A stretch of DNA of 64,000 nt from UBA6663 sp044226485 (lineage in GTDB: Bacteria; Chloroflexota; Anaerolineae; Anaerolineales; UBA6663), in contig JBGAGY010000001.1 of NCBI GenBank assembly GCA_044226485.1, positions 496,001 to 560,000 on the forward strand. The letters are read 5' to 3'. A program made the position numbers and the translations under genes. This document shows, one piece after another, positions 32,083 through 40,431 of the stretch. Position 1 is the stretch's first letter. Each line of letters begins with the position of its first letter. The notes under the pieces were generated by a model that saw only the letters and a list, made by a program, of their open reading frames with translations, ran no database searches and was not told the DNA's origin.

Positions 32083-34080
32083 TCAACCTTCGCCACCCGT
32101 CATCCCGACAGGCGTTGGGTCGGCCGTCCTCCCGGCTCTCACCCGCACAGTGAGATACAGCAGCAGCCCGAACATCAGATAGCTCATCCCGCGGACGTCG
32201 AAGGCCGAGCCATAGGCGCCGCCGCCGGGCTGAAAACGGCTGAGGAAGTCTCCGAGCCAGGGGATGATGGCGCGGTCGTACAGCGCGATCAGGCCCGCAC
32301 CGATGAGGGCCCCGGGCACACTGCCCGCCCCGCCGAGGATGACCATCGCCAGCACCATCGTCGACACGCGGAAGTCGAGCGCTTCAGGATCGATGTACGT
32401 AAACGTGCTCGCGTACAACGCGCCGGCAAGGCCCGCAATGGCGGTGCTGAAGATGAAGGCCATCGTCTTATAGCGAGTCAGGTCGACGCCGCTGGCCTCG
32501 GCCGCCGTCGGGTCTTCAGAGAGCGCCAGCCAGGCGCGGCCCACGCGTGAGCGCAGCAACCTGAGGCAGGCCAGCGCCAACGCCGTCACCAGGGCCAGCG
32601 CCAGCAAATAGCGCGCCCATGGCGTCGAGAGCACCACTTGTGCAACGACCGGCGCTGGCACGGCCGAGAGCCCATCGGGCCCGGCCGCCAACATGATCCC
32701 GCCGCGCGCGATCTGACCCAATGCCAGAGTGACGATCGCCAGATAGTCGCCGCGCAGTCGGAGCGTCAGCCAGCCGTTGACCGCGCCGAAGATCCCAGCG
32801 CCGCCCGCCGCCGCGCACGCGATGACCAGGAACTCCAGTCTCCCGCCCGAGGCATGTGAAAGAGTGGCCGCGATGTATCCGCCCAGCCCGAAGCAGACCG
32901 CATAGCCGAGGTCCAGCAGCCCGGCCATGCCGAGGAGCACGTTGAGCCCGAGCGCCATCAGCATGAAGATGAGGATGCTCGTCAGCCCCACGGTGCCCGG
33001 GGGACCCAACAGCCACGGCGCCACGAGCGCCACGCCCAACAACCCGAGCAAGATACGCTTCACGCGCGGCGAAGTCTGCGTGGCCACACTCGCGGTCAGC
33101 GCGTCGCGGTCCGAGCCGTCGCCGCCGACAGTGCTCGCTGCGGCGCGCACGAGGATGAGCACGATCAAAAGACTCTGAACGAGCAACGACGTCACGGCTG
33201 CATTGAGCAGATAGTCGCTGAACGCGCGGGCCACGCCGATCGCAAGGCCGGCGGCCAGCGCGCCGAGCGGGTTGCCGATGCCACCCAGCAGCGCCGCCGC
33301 GAACGCGATCAGGCCGCTGGCCGAGCCGTAAGTGGCGTAAGGCGCCGTGTAGTACGTCGCGTGCAAAAAGGCAGCCAGCCCGGCCAGTGCTCCGCCCAGA
33401 AGGAAGGCGCGCTGGATCTGGGCGGCCGGGTTGATTCCCAGGATCTGGGCCGCTTCGGGGTTTTCGGCGCAGGCCCGGATCGCGCGGCCGAGGCGAGTGC
33501 GGGCCATCAACCAGGCCACGCCCACCGCCACTGCGACCGCCGCCACCAGCACGATGACGTTCTGGGCCGGGATCGGTGCGCCGGCCAGCGTGAAGAGCGT
33601 CTGCGAGGGCAACACTTGCGGGATGCTGTTCCGCGGGAACTCCGGAATGCCCGGCACGCTGCGGTGCTCGCCCGGGATCCAGTTCGGCAGGAAGTAGCGC
33701 CAGATGATCCCACCCTGATAGAGCATGAACGAGATGCCGAGGGTGGCGACCAGCGGCGCCAAACGCGACCTGCCGCGAAACGGTCGAAAGGCGAAGCGCT
33801 CGATCAGGCCACTGGCGCCCGCCGAGAACGCCAGCACGACGACAAGCGTCAGCGCCAGGCCGCCGATCAGCGTGACCGGATCGCTTTCAGGGCCGAGCGC
33901 CAACACCCTTATCAACGACGTGACCACCACCGTCGCCAGCGCGAACAGATCGCCGTGCGCCAGATTCAAAGAGCGCACGGTGCTGTAGATCAGGGTCACC
34001 GCGACAGCGTTGAGCGCGATAAGGGCGCCTTCAGTCAGGCCGATCGTCAAGAGCCGAACGATGATTTCGGGTGTGAGCAT
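32083..34080 (-). CDS. Fused LivH-LivM branched-chain amino acid-type ABC permease
   Basis: In this 665-aa protein residues about 1-305 match LivH (LTEGALIALNAVAVTLIYSTVRSLNLAHGD, then RAIRACAENPEAAQILGI). Residues about 325-650 match LivM (LMALGLNVLLGMAGLLDLGY, RGDYLAIVTLALGQI, RAWLALSEDPTAAEASG, GGAGSVPG). The two channel subunits of a HAAT-type importer are normally separate polypeptides. The fused form would act as a complete pore. ATPases and binding protein are not in the window, so substrate (amino acids, amides or urea) is open. The ATG at 34080 lies 4 nt after the preceding stop. Confidence 0.87.
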   Translation of the reverse strand: MLTPEIIVRLLTIGLTEGALIALNAVAVTLIYSTVRSLNLAHGDLFALATVVVTSLIRVLALGPESDPVTLIGGLALTLVVVLAFSAGASGLIERFAFRPFRGRSRLAPLVATLGISFMLYQGGIIWRYFLPNWIPGEHRSVPGIPEFPRNSIPQVLPSQTLFTLAGAPIPAQNVIVLVAAVAVAVGVAWLMARTRLGRAIRACAENPEAAQILGINPAAQIQRAFLLGGALAGLAAFLHATYYTAPYATYGSASGLIAFAAALLGGIGNPLGALAAGLAIGVARAFSDYLLNAAVTSLLVQSLLIVLILVRAAASTVGGDGSDRDALTASVATQTSPRVKRILLGLLGVALVAPWLLGPPGTVGLTSILIFMLMALGLNVLLGMAGLLDLGYAVCFGLGGYIAATLSHASGGRLEFLVIACAAAGGAGIFGAVNGWLTLRLRGDYLAIVTLALGQIARGGIMLAAGPDGLSAVPAPVVAQVVLSTPWARYLLALALVTALALACLRLLRSRVGRAWLALSEDPTAAEASGVDLTRYKTMAFIFSTAIAGLAGALYASTFTYIDPEALDFRVSTMVLAMVILGGAGSVPGALIGAGLIALYDRAIIPWLGDFLSRFQPGGGAYGSAFDVRGMSYLMFGLLLYLTVRVRAGRTADPTPVGMTGGEG

Positions 34081-34084
34081 GAGG

Positions 34085-34741
34085 TCAACGGTCCGCCGTC
34101 CGCGGCGCGCGACCTTTGCCCTGAGCGGCGTCGCGAGCCCGGTGGTAGTAACGTCGTGCTTTGTCGAGGCTGCCGCAATCGTCCATGGCGCACCATCGCC
34201 GGCTGTGGTTGCGGGTTGTATCCAGGAACAGCCAGCCGCATCCACGCGGATCCTGACACTGGCCGACGCGCTCGAGCATCGGCGTGGTCAGAAGCGTGCC
34301 GGCCGTCAGCATGACGCGCCGCAGGATCGTCTCGAGCGTCAGAGCCTGGATCTTGAGATGGAAGTGCCCCTCGTGCTCGACAAGGTCGGCGTGTCCCCAG
34401 GCCTCGGCGATCGCCCCGCTGACGACGGCGCGATCCCGTGGCTGCACGGATTGGCCAGCCAATCGTGACGCCAGGAAACTGTAGAAGGCGTCGCGCAGAT
34501 CTCGCGCGGTTTGAAGTTGGGCCCCCGCATCTCGTGGGTGTTCCGCCGCCAGGTTCATGAGCTGACGGGCCTCGGAGGAGGACACGATCTCACCCGCCAC
34601 CGCCCAATCGATCAGCCGTTCGTAGCTTGTCAGCAACTCGTTGTAAACCGGTCGCCGACGCCAGTGGACGGTGTTGCAAAAGTCCAGCGCTGCATGGCCG
34701 CCCTTGAACTTGAAAACCGCGGGATATTGCTTCTCGGGCAC
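34085..34741 (-). CDS. ABATE/CGNR-type zinc-finger transcription regulator
   Basis: The 218-aa protein has the ABATE-type N-terminal domain (FKFKGGHAALDFCNTVHWR) and a C-terminal zinc finger, CQDPRGCGWLFLDTTRNHSRRWCAMDDCG. The final CGNR is changed to CGSL here, while the four Cys ligands and the DTTRNHSRRWC core remain. Such proteins are thought to be DNA-binding regulators. Its stop lies 4 nt before the permease start, so it probably controls that transporter. The start is GTG at 34741, preceded after 6 nt by TAAAAT (34748-34753), pointing to a leaderless mRNA. Confidence 0.8.
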   Translation of the reverse strand: MPEKQYPAVFKFKGGHAALDFCNTVHWRRRPVYNELLTSYERLIDWAVAGEIVSSSEARQLMNLAAEHPRDAGAQLQTARDLRDAFYSFLASRLAGQSVQPRDRAVVSGAIAEAWGHADLVEHEGHFHLKIQALTLETILRRVMLTAGTLLTTPMLERVGQCQDPRGCGWLFLDTTRNHSRRWCAMDDCGSLDKARRYYHRARDAAQGKGRAPRTADR

Positions 34742-34753
34742 GCGTCTATTTTA

Positions 34754-35202
34754 CGCTCTAAATGCATTTTGATGGTGAGGCGCGGGCGACGAGCGAAAAA
34801 CGACATCGCCGCGCACGACTGGCCATAGACAGGTTTCAAGACAGAGGGGTTGTCATCCAGATGCCCTGGCTAGGCACTTAAAATAGCACCCGCTCAGAAC
34901 GAACTCCTGTCAAGCGAGGAGATCGGCCGAGCGGGCCGGACGTGCCAACTATAGCTTTGCAAACGTATTTAGTGTCGCACTCACGTGCGCGTGTATGAGT
35001 TGAAGATAAGAGCAGGCTCACCGAGAGTCAATGTGGTAGAAGTCACGACCTTTTTAAGGAGTTATGACGCGTGCGAATTCGGAGACTTCAGGTCCGGCTT
35101 CGAGATCCCGTTTCATTCCGGAGCCTTATGGATCTCATCCAATGCACCACCATTTTTCATAACACTCGTCTATTCAAAAATGATCAAAGCCATGGCGTCT
35201 GC
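34754..35202. other. Gene-poor region of lower GC
   Basis: About 450 nt hold no convincing gene and are visibly richer in A and T than the flanks. A 32-codon ORF (35064-35162) has AAGGAG only 2 nt before its ATG and no recognisable product. Promoters for the divergent CGNR-like and NarL-type genes lie at the two edges. Confidence 0.5.
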
Positions 35203-35218
35203 TATGATCAGCCCCACG

Positions 35219-35872
35219 ATGGTTGAGGGAACCGAGATCCGAGTCGTCATCGCTGACGACCACAAGTTGGTGCGCAACGCGTTGCGGGCCGAGATCGGGC
35301 GCGACGGCACTCTCCAAACTGTAGGCGAGTGCACGACCACTGACGAGGTGATCGGCCTGGTCGAGCAGACGGCGGCTGAGGTGGTGTTGCTGGATGTAAG
35401 CATGCCGGGCTCGAGCGCGATCAGCATCGTGCGTCAGTTGGCGACTCGCCACGCCGAAGTGCGCGTGCTCGTCACCACCGCCTCCAACGACGCCGAAACG
35501 ATCCGCGTCTTCTTGCGAGCCGGCGCCATGGGTTACTTTGTCAAGAGCGACGACCCCTCGGAGATCTCAGCTGCCATTCGAACCGTCGTCAGCGGCGAAA
35601 CCTGGCTCAGCCCGACGGCACATTCGGTATTAGCCGATGCGACGCTCGACCGGACCAACGAACCCCTCAGCCCGCGCGAGGCGCAGGTGATTCGGCTGTT
35701 GGCCTCCGGGGCGACCAACGCCGAGATCGCGCAGACGCTGTGCATCGCAGAGGGCACCGTCAAGAACCACATCTCGAACCTCTACCAGCGGCTTGACTTG
35801 CACAGCCGCGCCGAGGCCGCGGCCTGGGCCTGGAAGCACGGGTACGTCGACAAAAACTCTCTCCCCGGCTGA
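35219..35872 (+). CDS. NarL/FixJ-family response regulator
   Basis: The 217-aa protein has a receiver domain (VVIADDH acidic pair, phospho-acceptor Asp in VVLLDVSMPGSS, Lys in FVKSDD) and a LuxR-type helix-turn-helix at about 148-205 (LSPREAQVIRLLASGATNAEIAQTL, then GTVKNHISNLYQRL). It should bind DNA as a dimer after phosphorylation. No cognate kinase is adjacent. The start at 35219 is chosen because TATGAT (35203-35208) sits 10 nt upstream and the receiver begins at once. An open frame back to 34985 has no domain content. Confidence 0.9.
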   Translation: MVEGTEIRVVIADDHKLVRNALRAEIGRDGTLQTVGECTTTDEVIGLVEQTAAEVVLLDVSMPGSSAISIVRQLATRHAEVRVLVTTASNDAETIRVFLRAGAMGYFVKSDDPSEISAAIRTVVSGETWLSPTAHSVLADATLDRTNEPLSPREAQVIRLLASGATNAEIAQTLCIAEGTVKNHISNLYQRLDLHSRAEAAAWAWKHGYVDKNSLPG

Positions 35873-35987
35873 GAGCCCTCCCCTCCTTCTATACGCTCGT
35901 CCGATATAGCCAATCGCCAATTAGAGGATCAAGCGAGGATTCATCGCGCCGACTGCGATCTACACTGATCGCGCCAGGGGGATGAGC

Positions 35988-37508
35988 ATGCTCGCCAAGG
36001 TGATCAGCTGCGCAGTCATCGGGCTCGACGGCCACGTCGTCGAGGTCGAGGTCGACACCGCCAACGGTTTGCCGAACTTCATCATCGTCGGGTTGCCCGA
36101 CGCCGCCGTTCAAGAGAGCCGCGAACGCGTGGCCGCCGCTGTGCGCCACACAGGCTATTCGATGCCGATGCGTCGGCTGACCGTCAACCTGGCGCCTGCC
36201 GCGCTGCGCAAAGAAGGCCCTGCCTACGACCTGCCGATCGCCCTTGGAGTGCTCACCGCAATCGGCGTGCTCGAGCCCCACGTCTTCGGAGGTATCCTGA
36301 TCGTCGGCGAGCTGGCGCTCGATGGACTGGTGCGGCACGTCCGCGGCGTGCTGCCGATGACGGCCCTCGCTCGCGCCCAAGGATTTCGAACCATCATCGT
36401 CCCGGCCGTCGACGCCCGCGAGGCCGCCCTGGTCCCGGGCGTCGACGTCATCGCCGCGACAAGCTTGGGCGATATCGTCAGGCACCTCTTGGGCCTGGCG
36501 CCGATTGCGCCCGAACGCGAAGCGCCCGTCCTGCATGCCGAGCCCGTCTACGTGCCCACCGACTTCCAGGACGTCAAAGGCCAGGAGCATGTCAAACGCG
36601 CGCTTGAGGTCGCCGCGGCGGGCGGTCACAATGTCTTGATGACGGGCAGCCCAGGCGCCGGCAAGACTCTGCTCGCTCGGGCCCTGCCTTCGATCCTGCC
36701 AGGCCTGAGCATCGACGAAGCCCTCGACGTGACCCGTGTGTACTCAGTGGCCGATCAACTCCCGGGCGACACCCCGCTGATCCAGCAGCGCCCATTTCGC
36801 AGCCCGCACCATACGATCAGCCATGCCGGGCTGGTCGGTGGGGGAAACGTACCGCGCCCAGGCGAGATCTCGCTCGCGCATCGCGGCGTGTTGTTCCTCG
36901 ACGAGCTGCCCGAGTTCGCTCAGCGCACGCTCGAGGTGCTGCGTCAGCCGCTTGAGGATCATGTGGTGACGATCTCGCGGGCGAAGGGCACGCTGACGTT
37001 TCCGGCCAACTTCATGCTTGTGGCCAGCATGAACCCCTGCCCCTGCGGATACGCCAACGATCCAGGCCATGAATGCACGTGCTCGCCGGGCGTCGTGGCG
37101 AAATACCAGAAGCGTCTTTCGGGCCCGTTGCTCGACCGCATCGACATCCACATCGATGTGCCGCGTGTCGCTTACGAGAAGCTCGCTGACGTTCGTTCGT
37201 CCGAGCCCTCTGCCGCGATACGCGAACGCGTCGAGGCCGCTCGCGGCCGCCAACGACAGCGCTTTGCCGGTGGCTCCTGTTTGTGCAATGCCGACATGCG
37301 CCCGAGCGAGATCCGCCTGCACGCCCGACTCGACGAGGCAGGCTCGGCCGTGATGAAGGCGGCCATGAGCCGGCTTGGCCTCTCAGCACGCGGCTTCCAT
37401 CGCGTCCTCAAGCTCGCCCGCACAATCGCCGATCTTGCGGATGCCGAGGCGATCGCCGCCGGGCATCTGGCTGAGGCGCTCCAGTACCGGCCGAAGACGA
37501 CCACATGA
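35988..37508 (+). CDS. comM: ComM/YifB Mg-chelatase-like AAA+ protein
   Basis: The 506-aa protein starts like YifB/ComM (MLAKVISCAVIGLDG). It has the ChlI-type N-terminal domain, Walker A GSPGAGKT, the family block HHTISHAGLVGGG, Walker B LFLDELPEF, ASMNPCPCGY and a C-terminal domain. In transformable bacteria ComM is a helicase that drives branch migration of incoming DNA. The role in others is less clear. The start at 35988 gives the family's usual N-terminus, with AGGGGG upstream. ATG 35982 is possible. Its stop overlaps the ATG of a RAYT transposase gene. Confidence 0.92.
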   Translation: MLAKVISCAVIGLDGHVVEVEVDTANGLPNFIIVGLPDAAVQESRERVAAAVRHTGYSMPMRRLTVNLAPAALRKEGPAYDLPIALGVLTAIGVLEPHVFGGILIVGELALDGLVRHVRGVLPMTALARAQGFRTIIVPAVDAREAALVPGVDVIAATSLGDIVRHLLGLAPIAPEREAPVLHAEPVYVPTDFQDVKGQEHVKRALEVAAAGGHNVLMTGSPGAGKTLLARALPSILPGLSIDEALDVTRVYSVADQLPGDTPLIQQRPFRSPHHTISHAGLVGGGNVPRPGEISLAHRGVLFLDELPEFAQRTLEVLRQPLEDHVVTISRAKGTLTFPANFMLVASMNPCPCGYANDPGHECTCSPGVVAKYQKRLSGPLLDRIDIHIDVPRVAYEKLADVRSSEPSAAIRERVEAARGRQRQRFAGGSCLCNADMRPSEIRLHARLDEAGSAVMKAAMSRLGLSARGFHRVLKLARTIADLADAEAIAAGHLAEALQYRPKTTT

Positions 37509-38035
37509 CCAACCACCGTCATCGGCGATCCATCCGCTGCGAGCGCTGGGACTACACCTCTCCGAGCGCCTATTACATCACCATCTGCACGCATAAGCGG
37601 CGGCCGATCTTCGCCGTCCCCGACGGCGTCGACAAACAACTGACTGTCGCTGGCCTCATCGCAACGGCCTGTTGGCTGGCGCTTCCCTGGCACTTCCCCA
37701 ACGTGTGTCTTGACGAGTTCACGGTGATGCCGGACCACGTCCATGGCATCCTGGTGCTGATCGAGAGCCCACGATGGTTTGGGCTCGACCCAACGGGCGA
37801 GAGTGCCAGACCACCTGGTCCCCTGCGAGACTCGATCGGCTCTATCGTGGGCTCCTACAAGGCGGCCGTAACGAAATGGATACACCGCACCGCTTCCGAC
37901 GACGCAACACGGCATGCTCCCATATGGCATCGCAATTACCACGATCGCATCATTCGCGATGATCGTGAATTCGACGCGAAACGGCGTTACACCATCAACA
38001 ATTGGAATCGGTGGGTTGAATCGCACCCGCATTGA
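37505..38035 (+). mobile_element. REP-associated tyrosine transposase (RAYT) gene
   Basis: The 176-aa single-domain Y1 transposase has the HUH motif MPDHVHGIL (His78, His80), the catalytic Tyr145 in RNYHDRIIR, and typical RAYT segments (YYITICTHKRRPIF, LDEFTVMP, GSYKAAVTKWI, RRYTINNWNRW). RAYT proteins nick and move REP palindromes. Matching palindromes lie just downstream (38082-38101, 38213-38232). The gene is full length with no inverted-repeat ends of its own, so it is a domesticated-type RAYT. It begins in the ATGA overlap with comM, an unusual translational link. Confidence 0.9.
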
Positions 38036-38081
38036 CGCGATGCGCCCCATGCCCATGCGTGGCCGGGCGACGCGGATGGCC

Positions 38082-38101
38082 GGGCGACGCATGCGTCGCC
38101 C
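38082..38101. repeat. REP-like 20-nt palindrome, copy 2
   Basis: A perfect copy of GGGCGACGCATGCGTCGCCC, 46 nt after the RAYT stop. It is preceded by a partial copy (GGGCGACGCGGATGG, from about 38065). Together with copy 3 it flanks about 110 nt, like a BIME. Confidence 0.8.
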
Positions 38102-38212
38102 TACAAATCGAATGGTGTGGGATTGACCGACGGCATGCGGTGAATGACCTGGATTGCATCGGTGCCCACGAATGTGTTTTGCCTCGAAGGCGCTTTGGCA
38201 ATTTCGTCGTAC

Positions 38213-38232
38213 GGGCGACGCATGCGTCGCCC
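38213..38232. repeat. REP-like 20-nt palindrome, copy 3
   Basis: A third perfect copy, flanked GTAC on its left where copy 2 is flanked CTAC on its right. The two are therefore in opposite orientation, a typical REP pair. A 19-bp tandem array starts at its right end. Confidence 0.8.
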
Positions 38233-38338
38233 GATGGCCCGGCGGATGCCCGATGGCCCGGCGGATGCCCGATGGCCCGGCGGATGCCCGATGGCCCGGC
38301 GGATGCCCGATGGCCCGGCGGATGCCCGATGGCCGGGA
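38230..38338. repeat. 19-bp tandem array downstream of the REP pair
   Basis: Five complete and one partial copies of CCCGATGGCCCGGCGGATG follow each other with exact 19-nt period (starts 38230, 38249, 38268, 38287, 38306, 38325). There are no unique spacers. It probably arose by slippage or RAYT activity at the palindrome edge. Confidence 0.9.
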
Positions 38339-38362
38339 AGGGCGCGCATCAAGCCATCGCGC

Positions 38363-39235
38363 TCAGGCGCGCAGAGCTGGCTCGAGGAAATTGATGACCC
38401 GCTGCACGACGGATGCATCGCGCAGGATGAAGCGGTGCCCCAGACCGCTGGTGGTCAGGAGCTCGACGTTCGGTAGGGCCGCGGCATAGGCTTCCGCGTG
38501 CGCATAGGGCACCACGAGATCACGCTGATCATGAGCAATGAGCACAGGCTGCGACAGACGCGCACCGGCCACGGCCGCATTGAAGTCGGCCGGCAGGGCG
38601 CCGATCTTCGCGCGGAATTCCTCGCGGAAGCGCTGAAGGGTTTGCTCATCGGCAGATGGAAAACGAGACGAGCTGCGCAGGAGGAACTCAACATCCGTCG
38701 CCGCCGAGAGACTGACGACGCGCTCCACGCCCATCAGTGGGCGCTCCACGCCGTGACCGTTCGAGAACAGCCAGAGGGCCGCCAGGCCACCGAAGCTATG
38801 ACCGACCAGCGCGCGCACGCCGCCCACCGCCTCAGCCACCGAACGGATCGAAGCGGCATAGTCGAGCAACGTCGACATCGTCCCCTCGGATCGACCGTGC
38901 GCCGGCGCATCATAGGCAGCCACTCGCCAACCCGCCGCCCGCAACGGCGCCACAAAGGCATCCCAGCGCCCGGCCTGCCACTCCCAGCCATGAATCAGCA
39001 GCACCGTCGGGCTTTGCTCCAGTGGCCCTGGCCAGATGTAGGCCTGAAGCGCGATCTCAGAGTCCTGTTCGTTAGCCGGCCATTGCAGCACCTGGCGGTG
39101 ACGGACCTTCACGGGCTCGGCACTGGCCAGGATCTGAGTGGTCTTGGCCGACGCTTCGCGGCTCGTCGGCGTGCGGAACAGATCCCAGGCCGTCGGCGCG
39201 CCGGGTTGAAGAGAGTTAGGTTCACTGAATGTCAT
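38363..39235 (-). CDS. Alpha/beta-fold hydrolase
   Basis: The 290-aa protein has the hydrolase core: oxyanion strand LLIHGWEWQAGRWD, the DAPAHGRS block, nucleophile Ser in ALVGHSFGG, Asp in HDQRDLVVP and His in SGLGHRF near the C-terminus. That gives a full Ser-Asp-His triad. The N-terminal 65 residues are a lead-in common to proteins of the monoacylglycerol lipase or dienelactone hydrolase type. The natural ester substrate is unknown. It lies 33 nt before (in gene order after) a DinB-family gene on the same strand and may share its transcript. Confidence 0.85.
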   Translation of the reverse strand: MTFSEPNSLQPGAPTAWDLFRTPTSREASAKTTQILASAEPVKVRHRQVLQWPANEQDSEIALQAYIWPGPLEQSPTVLLIHGWEWQAGRWDAFVAPLRAAGWRVAAYDAPAHGRSEGTMSTLLDYAASIRSVAEAVGGVRALVGHSFGGLAALWLFSNGHGVERPLMGVERVVSLSAATDVEFLLRSSSRFPSADEQTLQRFREEFRAKIGALPADFNAAVAGARLSQPVLIAHDQRDLVVPYAHAEAYAAALPNVELLTTSGLGHRFILRDASVVQRVINFLEPALRA

Positions 39236-39268
39236 GAAGGGGTTTCGATAAGGCCTGATGGAATGCCG

Positions 39269-39760
39269 TCATGGTGACCGTCGCCGGCGGCGATGATGGA
39301 ATTCCTCGATTTGAGCAGCATGTTCGTGCTGATGGCCGTAGTAGGCATAGACCACGAAGTCCTCGAGCGATCCCTCCGGATCCCACGACAGCGTTCCGGT
39401 CTGGCGCCAGCGTTCAGCCGACACCTGGGTCGCCAGTTTCAGAACCCGCGACCAGACGTCGTCGTAGGCCGCGCAAACGTGGGCGACCGATTGATCCGCA
39501 GCCGGAGTGCCATGTTTGGCGTTGTAGCCGTCTTCGCCAAGCTGCCGGAAATCGTCGAGGTAGACGGTCGTGCCTTCCAGCCCCGCATGGGGCGACAGGA
39601 ATTCCTCAAAGTACAGAGCCCACCCCGTCAGATGGGCGACGATCTGTTTGGTGGACCAGACACCACAAACATCAGGCAGGTCCCAATCCGCCTCCTCCAA
39701 CGGGTCGACGACGTCGTGGATGCGTTTGTGAGCCACCTTCAGAATGGCGTGCACGTTCAT
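39269..39760 (-). CDS. DinB/ClbS-like four-helix protein
   Basis: The 163-aa protein matches the DinB-like fold: helix with KVAHKRIHDVVDPL, the conserved GVWSTKQIVAHLTGW with its metal-type His, and a C-terminal YYGHQHEHAAQI with further His residues. Members include thiol-dependent transferases and self-resistance proteins such as ClbS. The activity here cannot be assigned. The start at 39760 is fixed by AAGGAG 8 nt upstream, since the longer frame to 39886 is very Arg-rich and lacks a site. It is divergent from the cytochrome c maturation genes. Confidence 0.72.
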   Translation of the reverse strand: MNVHAILKVAHKRIHDVVDPLEEADWDLPDVCGVWSTKQIVAHLTGWALYFEEFLSPHAGLEGTTVYLDDFRQLGEDGYNAKHGTPAADQSVAHVCAAYDDVWSRVLKLATQVSAERWRQTGTLSWDPEGSLEDFVVYAYYGHQHEHAAQIEEFHHRRRRRSP

Positions 39761-39897
39761 GGGATGCTCCTTCGCATGACCCCCAAGGCTACCACGTCCT
39801 CCGTCGCGTCGAACGACCCGCCTCCGCCTTTCGGCCGAAGTCAGACGGTCCGGATCACGATAGATTTTGGGGACCATCCGGGACACAGGAAAGGCCT

Positions 39898-40431
39898 ATG
39901 ACGACCTCAACGACGTATCCCTCGACCCGTGCCACCTCGCCCACCGCCAACGGGCGCGTCAAGTTCCTGCTCGGAGGCGGCGCCATCATATTGGCGATCG
40001 TGTTTCTGGTGGCGACCACGCTCCAGGCGACCGGCCAACGCTTTCTATCGATCGCGGAGATGCAGCAGCGCAGCGCCGAAGTGACCGGCCATCCTTTGCG
40101 CGTCAGCGGCGCCGTTCTGGGCGACACCATCGCGATCGACCCCGAAACGCTGACCATCACGTTCACGATGGCCAACATGCCCGTCGATGCCGCCGAGATC
40201 GATGCGCTGGGCGGGCTCGCGGCCGTGCTGGACGCCGCCGCACTCGATCCCGACTCGCCGCGCGTCCAGGTCGTCTATGTCGGCCCCAAGCCCGATTTGC
40301 TGCAGGACCGAGCACAGGCGATCGTCACCGGCAAACTCGGTGAAGACGGCGTGTTCTACGCCGATGAACTGCTCTTGAAGTGCCCAACCCGGTATGAAGA
40401 GGCCGTGTTCACTCAGGCCCCTCAACCCTGA
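39898..40431 (+). CDS. ccmE: Cytochrome c maturation haem chaperone CcmE, Cys-type
   Basis: The 177-aa protein has one N-terminal membrane anchor (FLLGGGAIILAIVFLVATTL) and an OB-fold domain typical of CcmE. It holds haem covalently and hands it to the CcmF/H ligase. In most bacteria the ligand is His in HxxxY. Here the motif is KCPTRY with Cys162 and Tyr166, the CxxxY variant known from some archaea and sulfate reducers. AGGAAAGG precedes the ATG. ccmA, ccmB, ccmC and a small ccmD follow, which confirms the assignment. Confidence 0.9.
   Translation: MTTSTTYPSTRATSPTANGRVKFLLGGGAIILAIVFLVATTLQATGQRFLSIAEMQQRSAEVTGHPLRVSGAVLGDTIAIDPETLTITFTMANMPVDAAEIDALGGLAAVLDAAALDPDSPRVQVVYVGPKPDLLQDRAQAIVTGKLGEDGVFYADELLLKCPTRYEEAVFTQAPQP

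Noticed and set aside
35064..35162. 32-codon ORF with AAGGAG upstream
   Set aside because: The spacing to ATG is only 2 nt, the product has no recognisable feature and the region looks regulatory. Kept only as a note.
37505..38035. Classical IS200/IS605 insertion sequence
   Set aside because: The protein has RAYT rather than TnpA-IS200 signatures. There is no accessory TnpB and no element ends, and the gene is fused into the comM transcription unit.
38230..38338. Possible CRISPR-like array
   Set aside because: The 19-nt units follow each other without spacers and no cas gene is present. It is a simple tandem repeat.
39271..39897. N-terminal extension of the ccmE frame
   Set aside because: The 209 codons before 39898 lie antisense to the DinB-like gene and are Arg/Pro-rich. 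The ATG at 39898 has a strong ribosome site and starts a normal CcmE.
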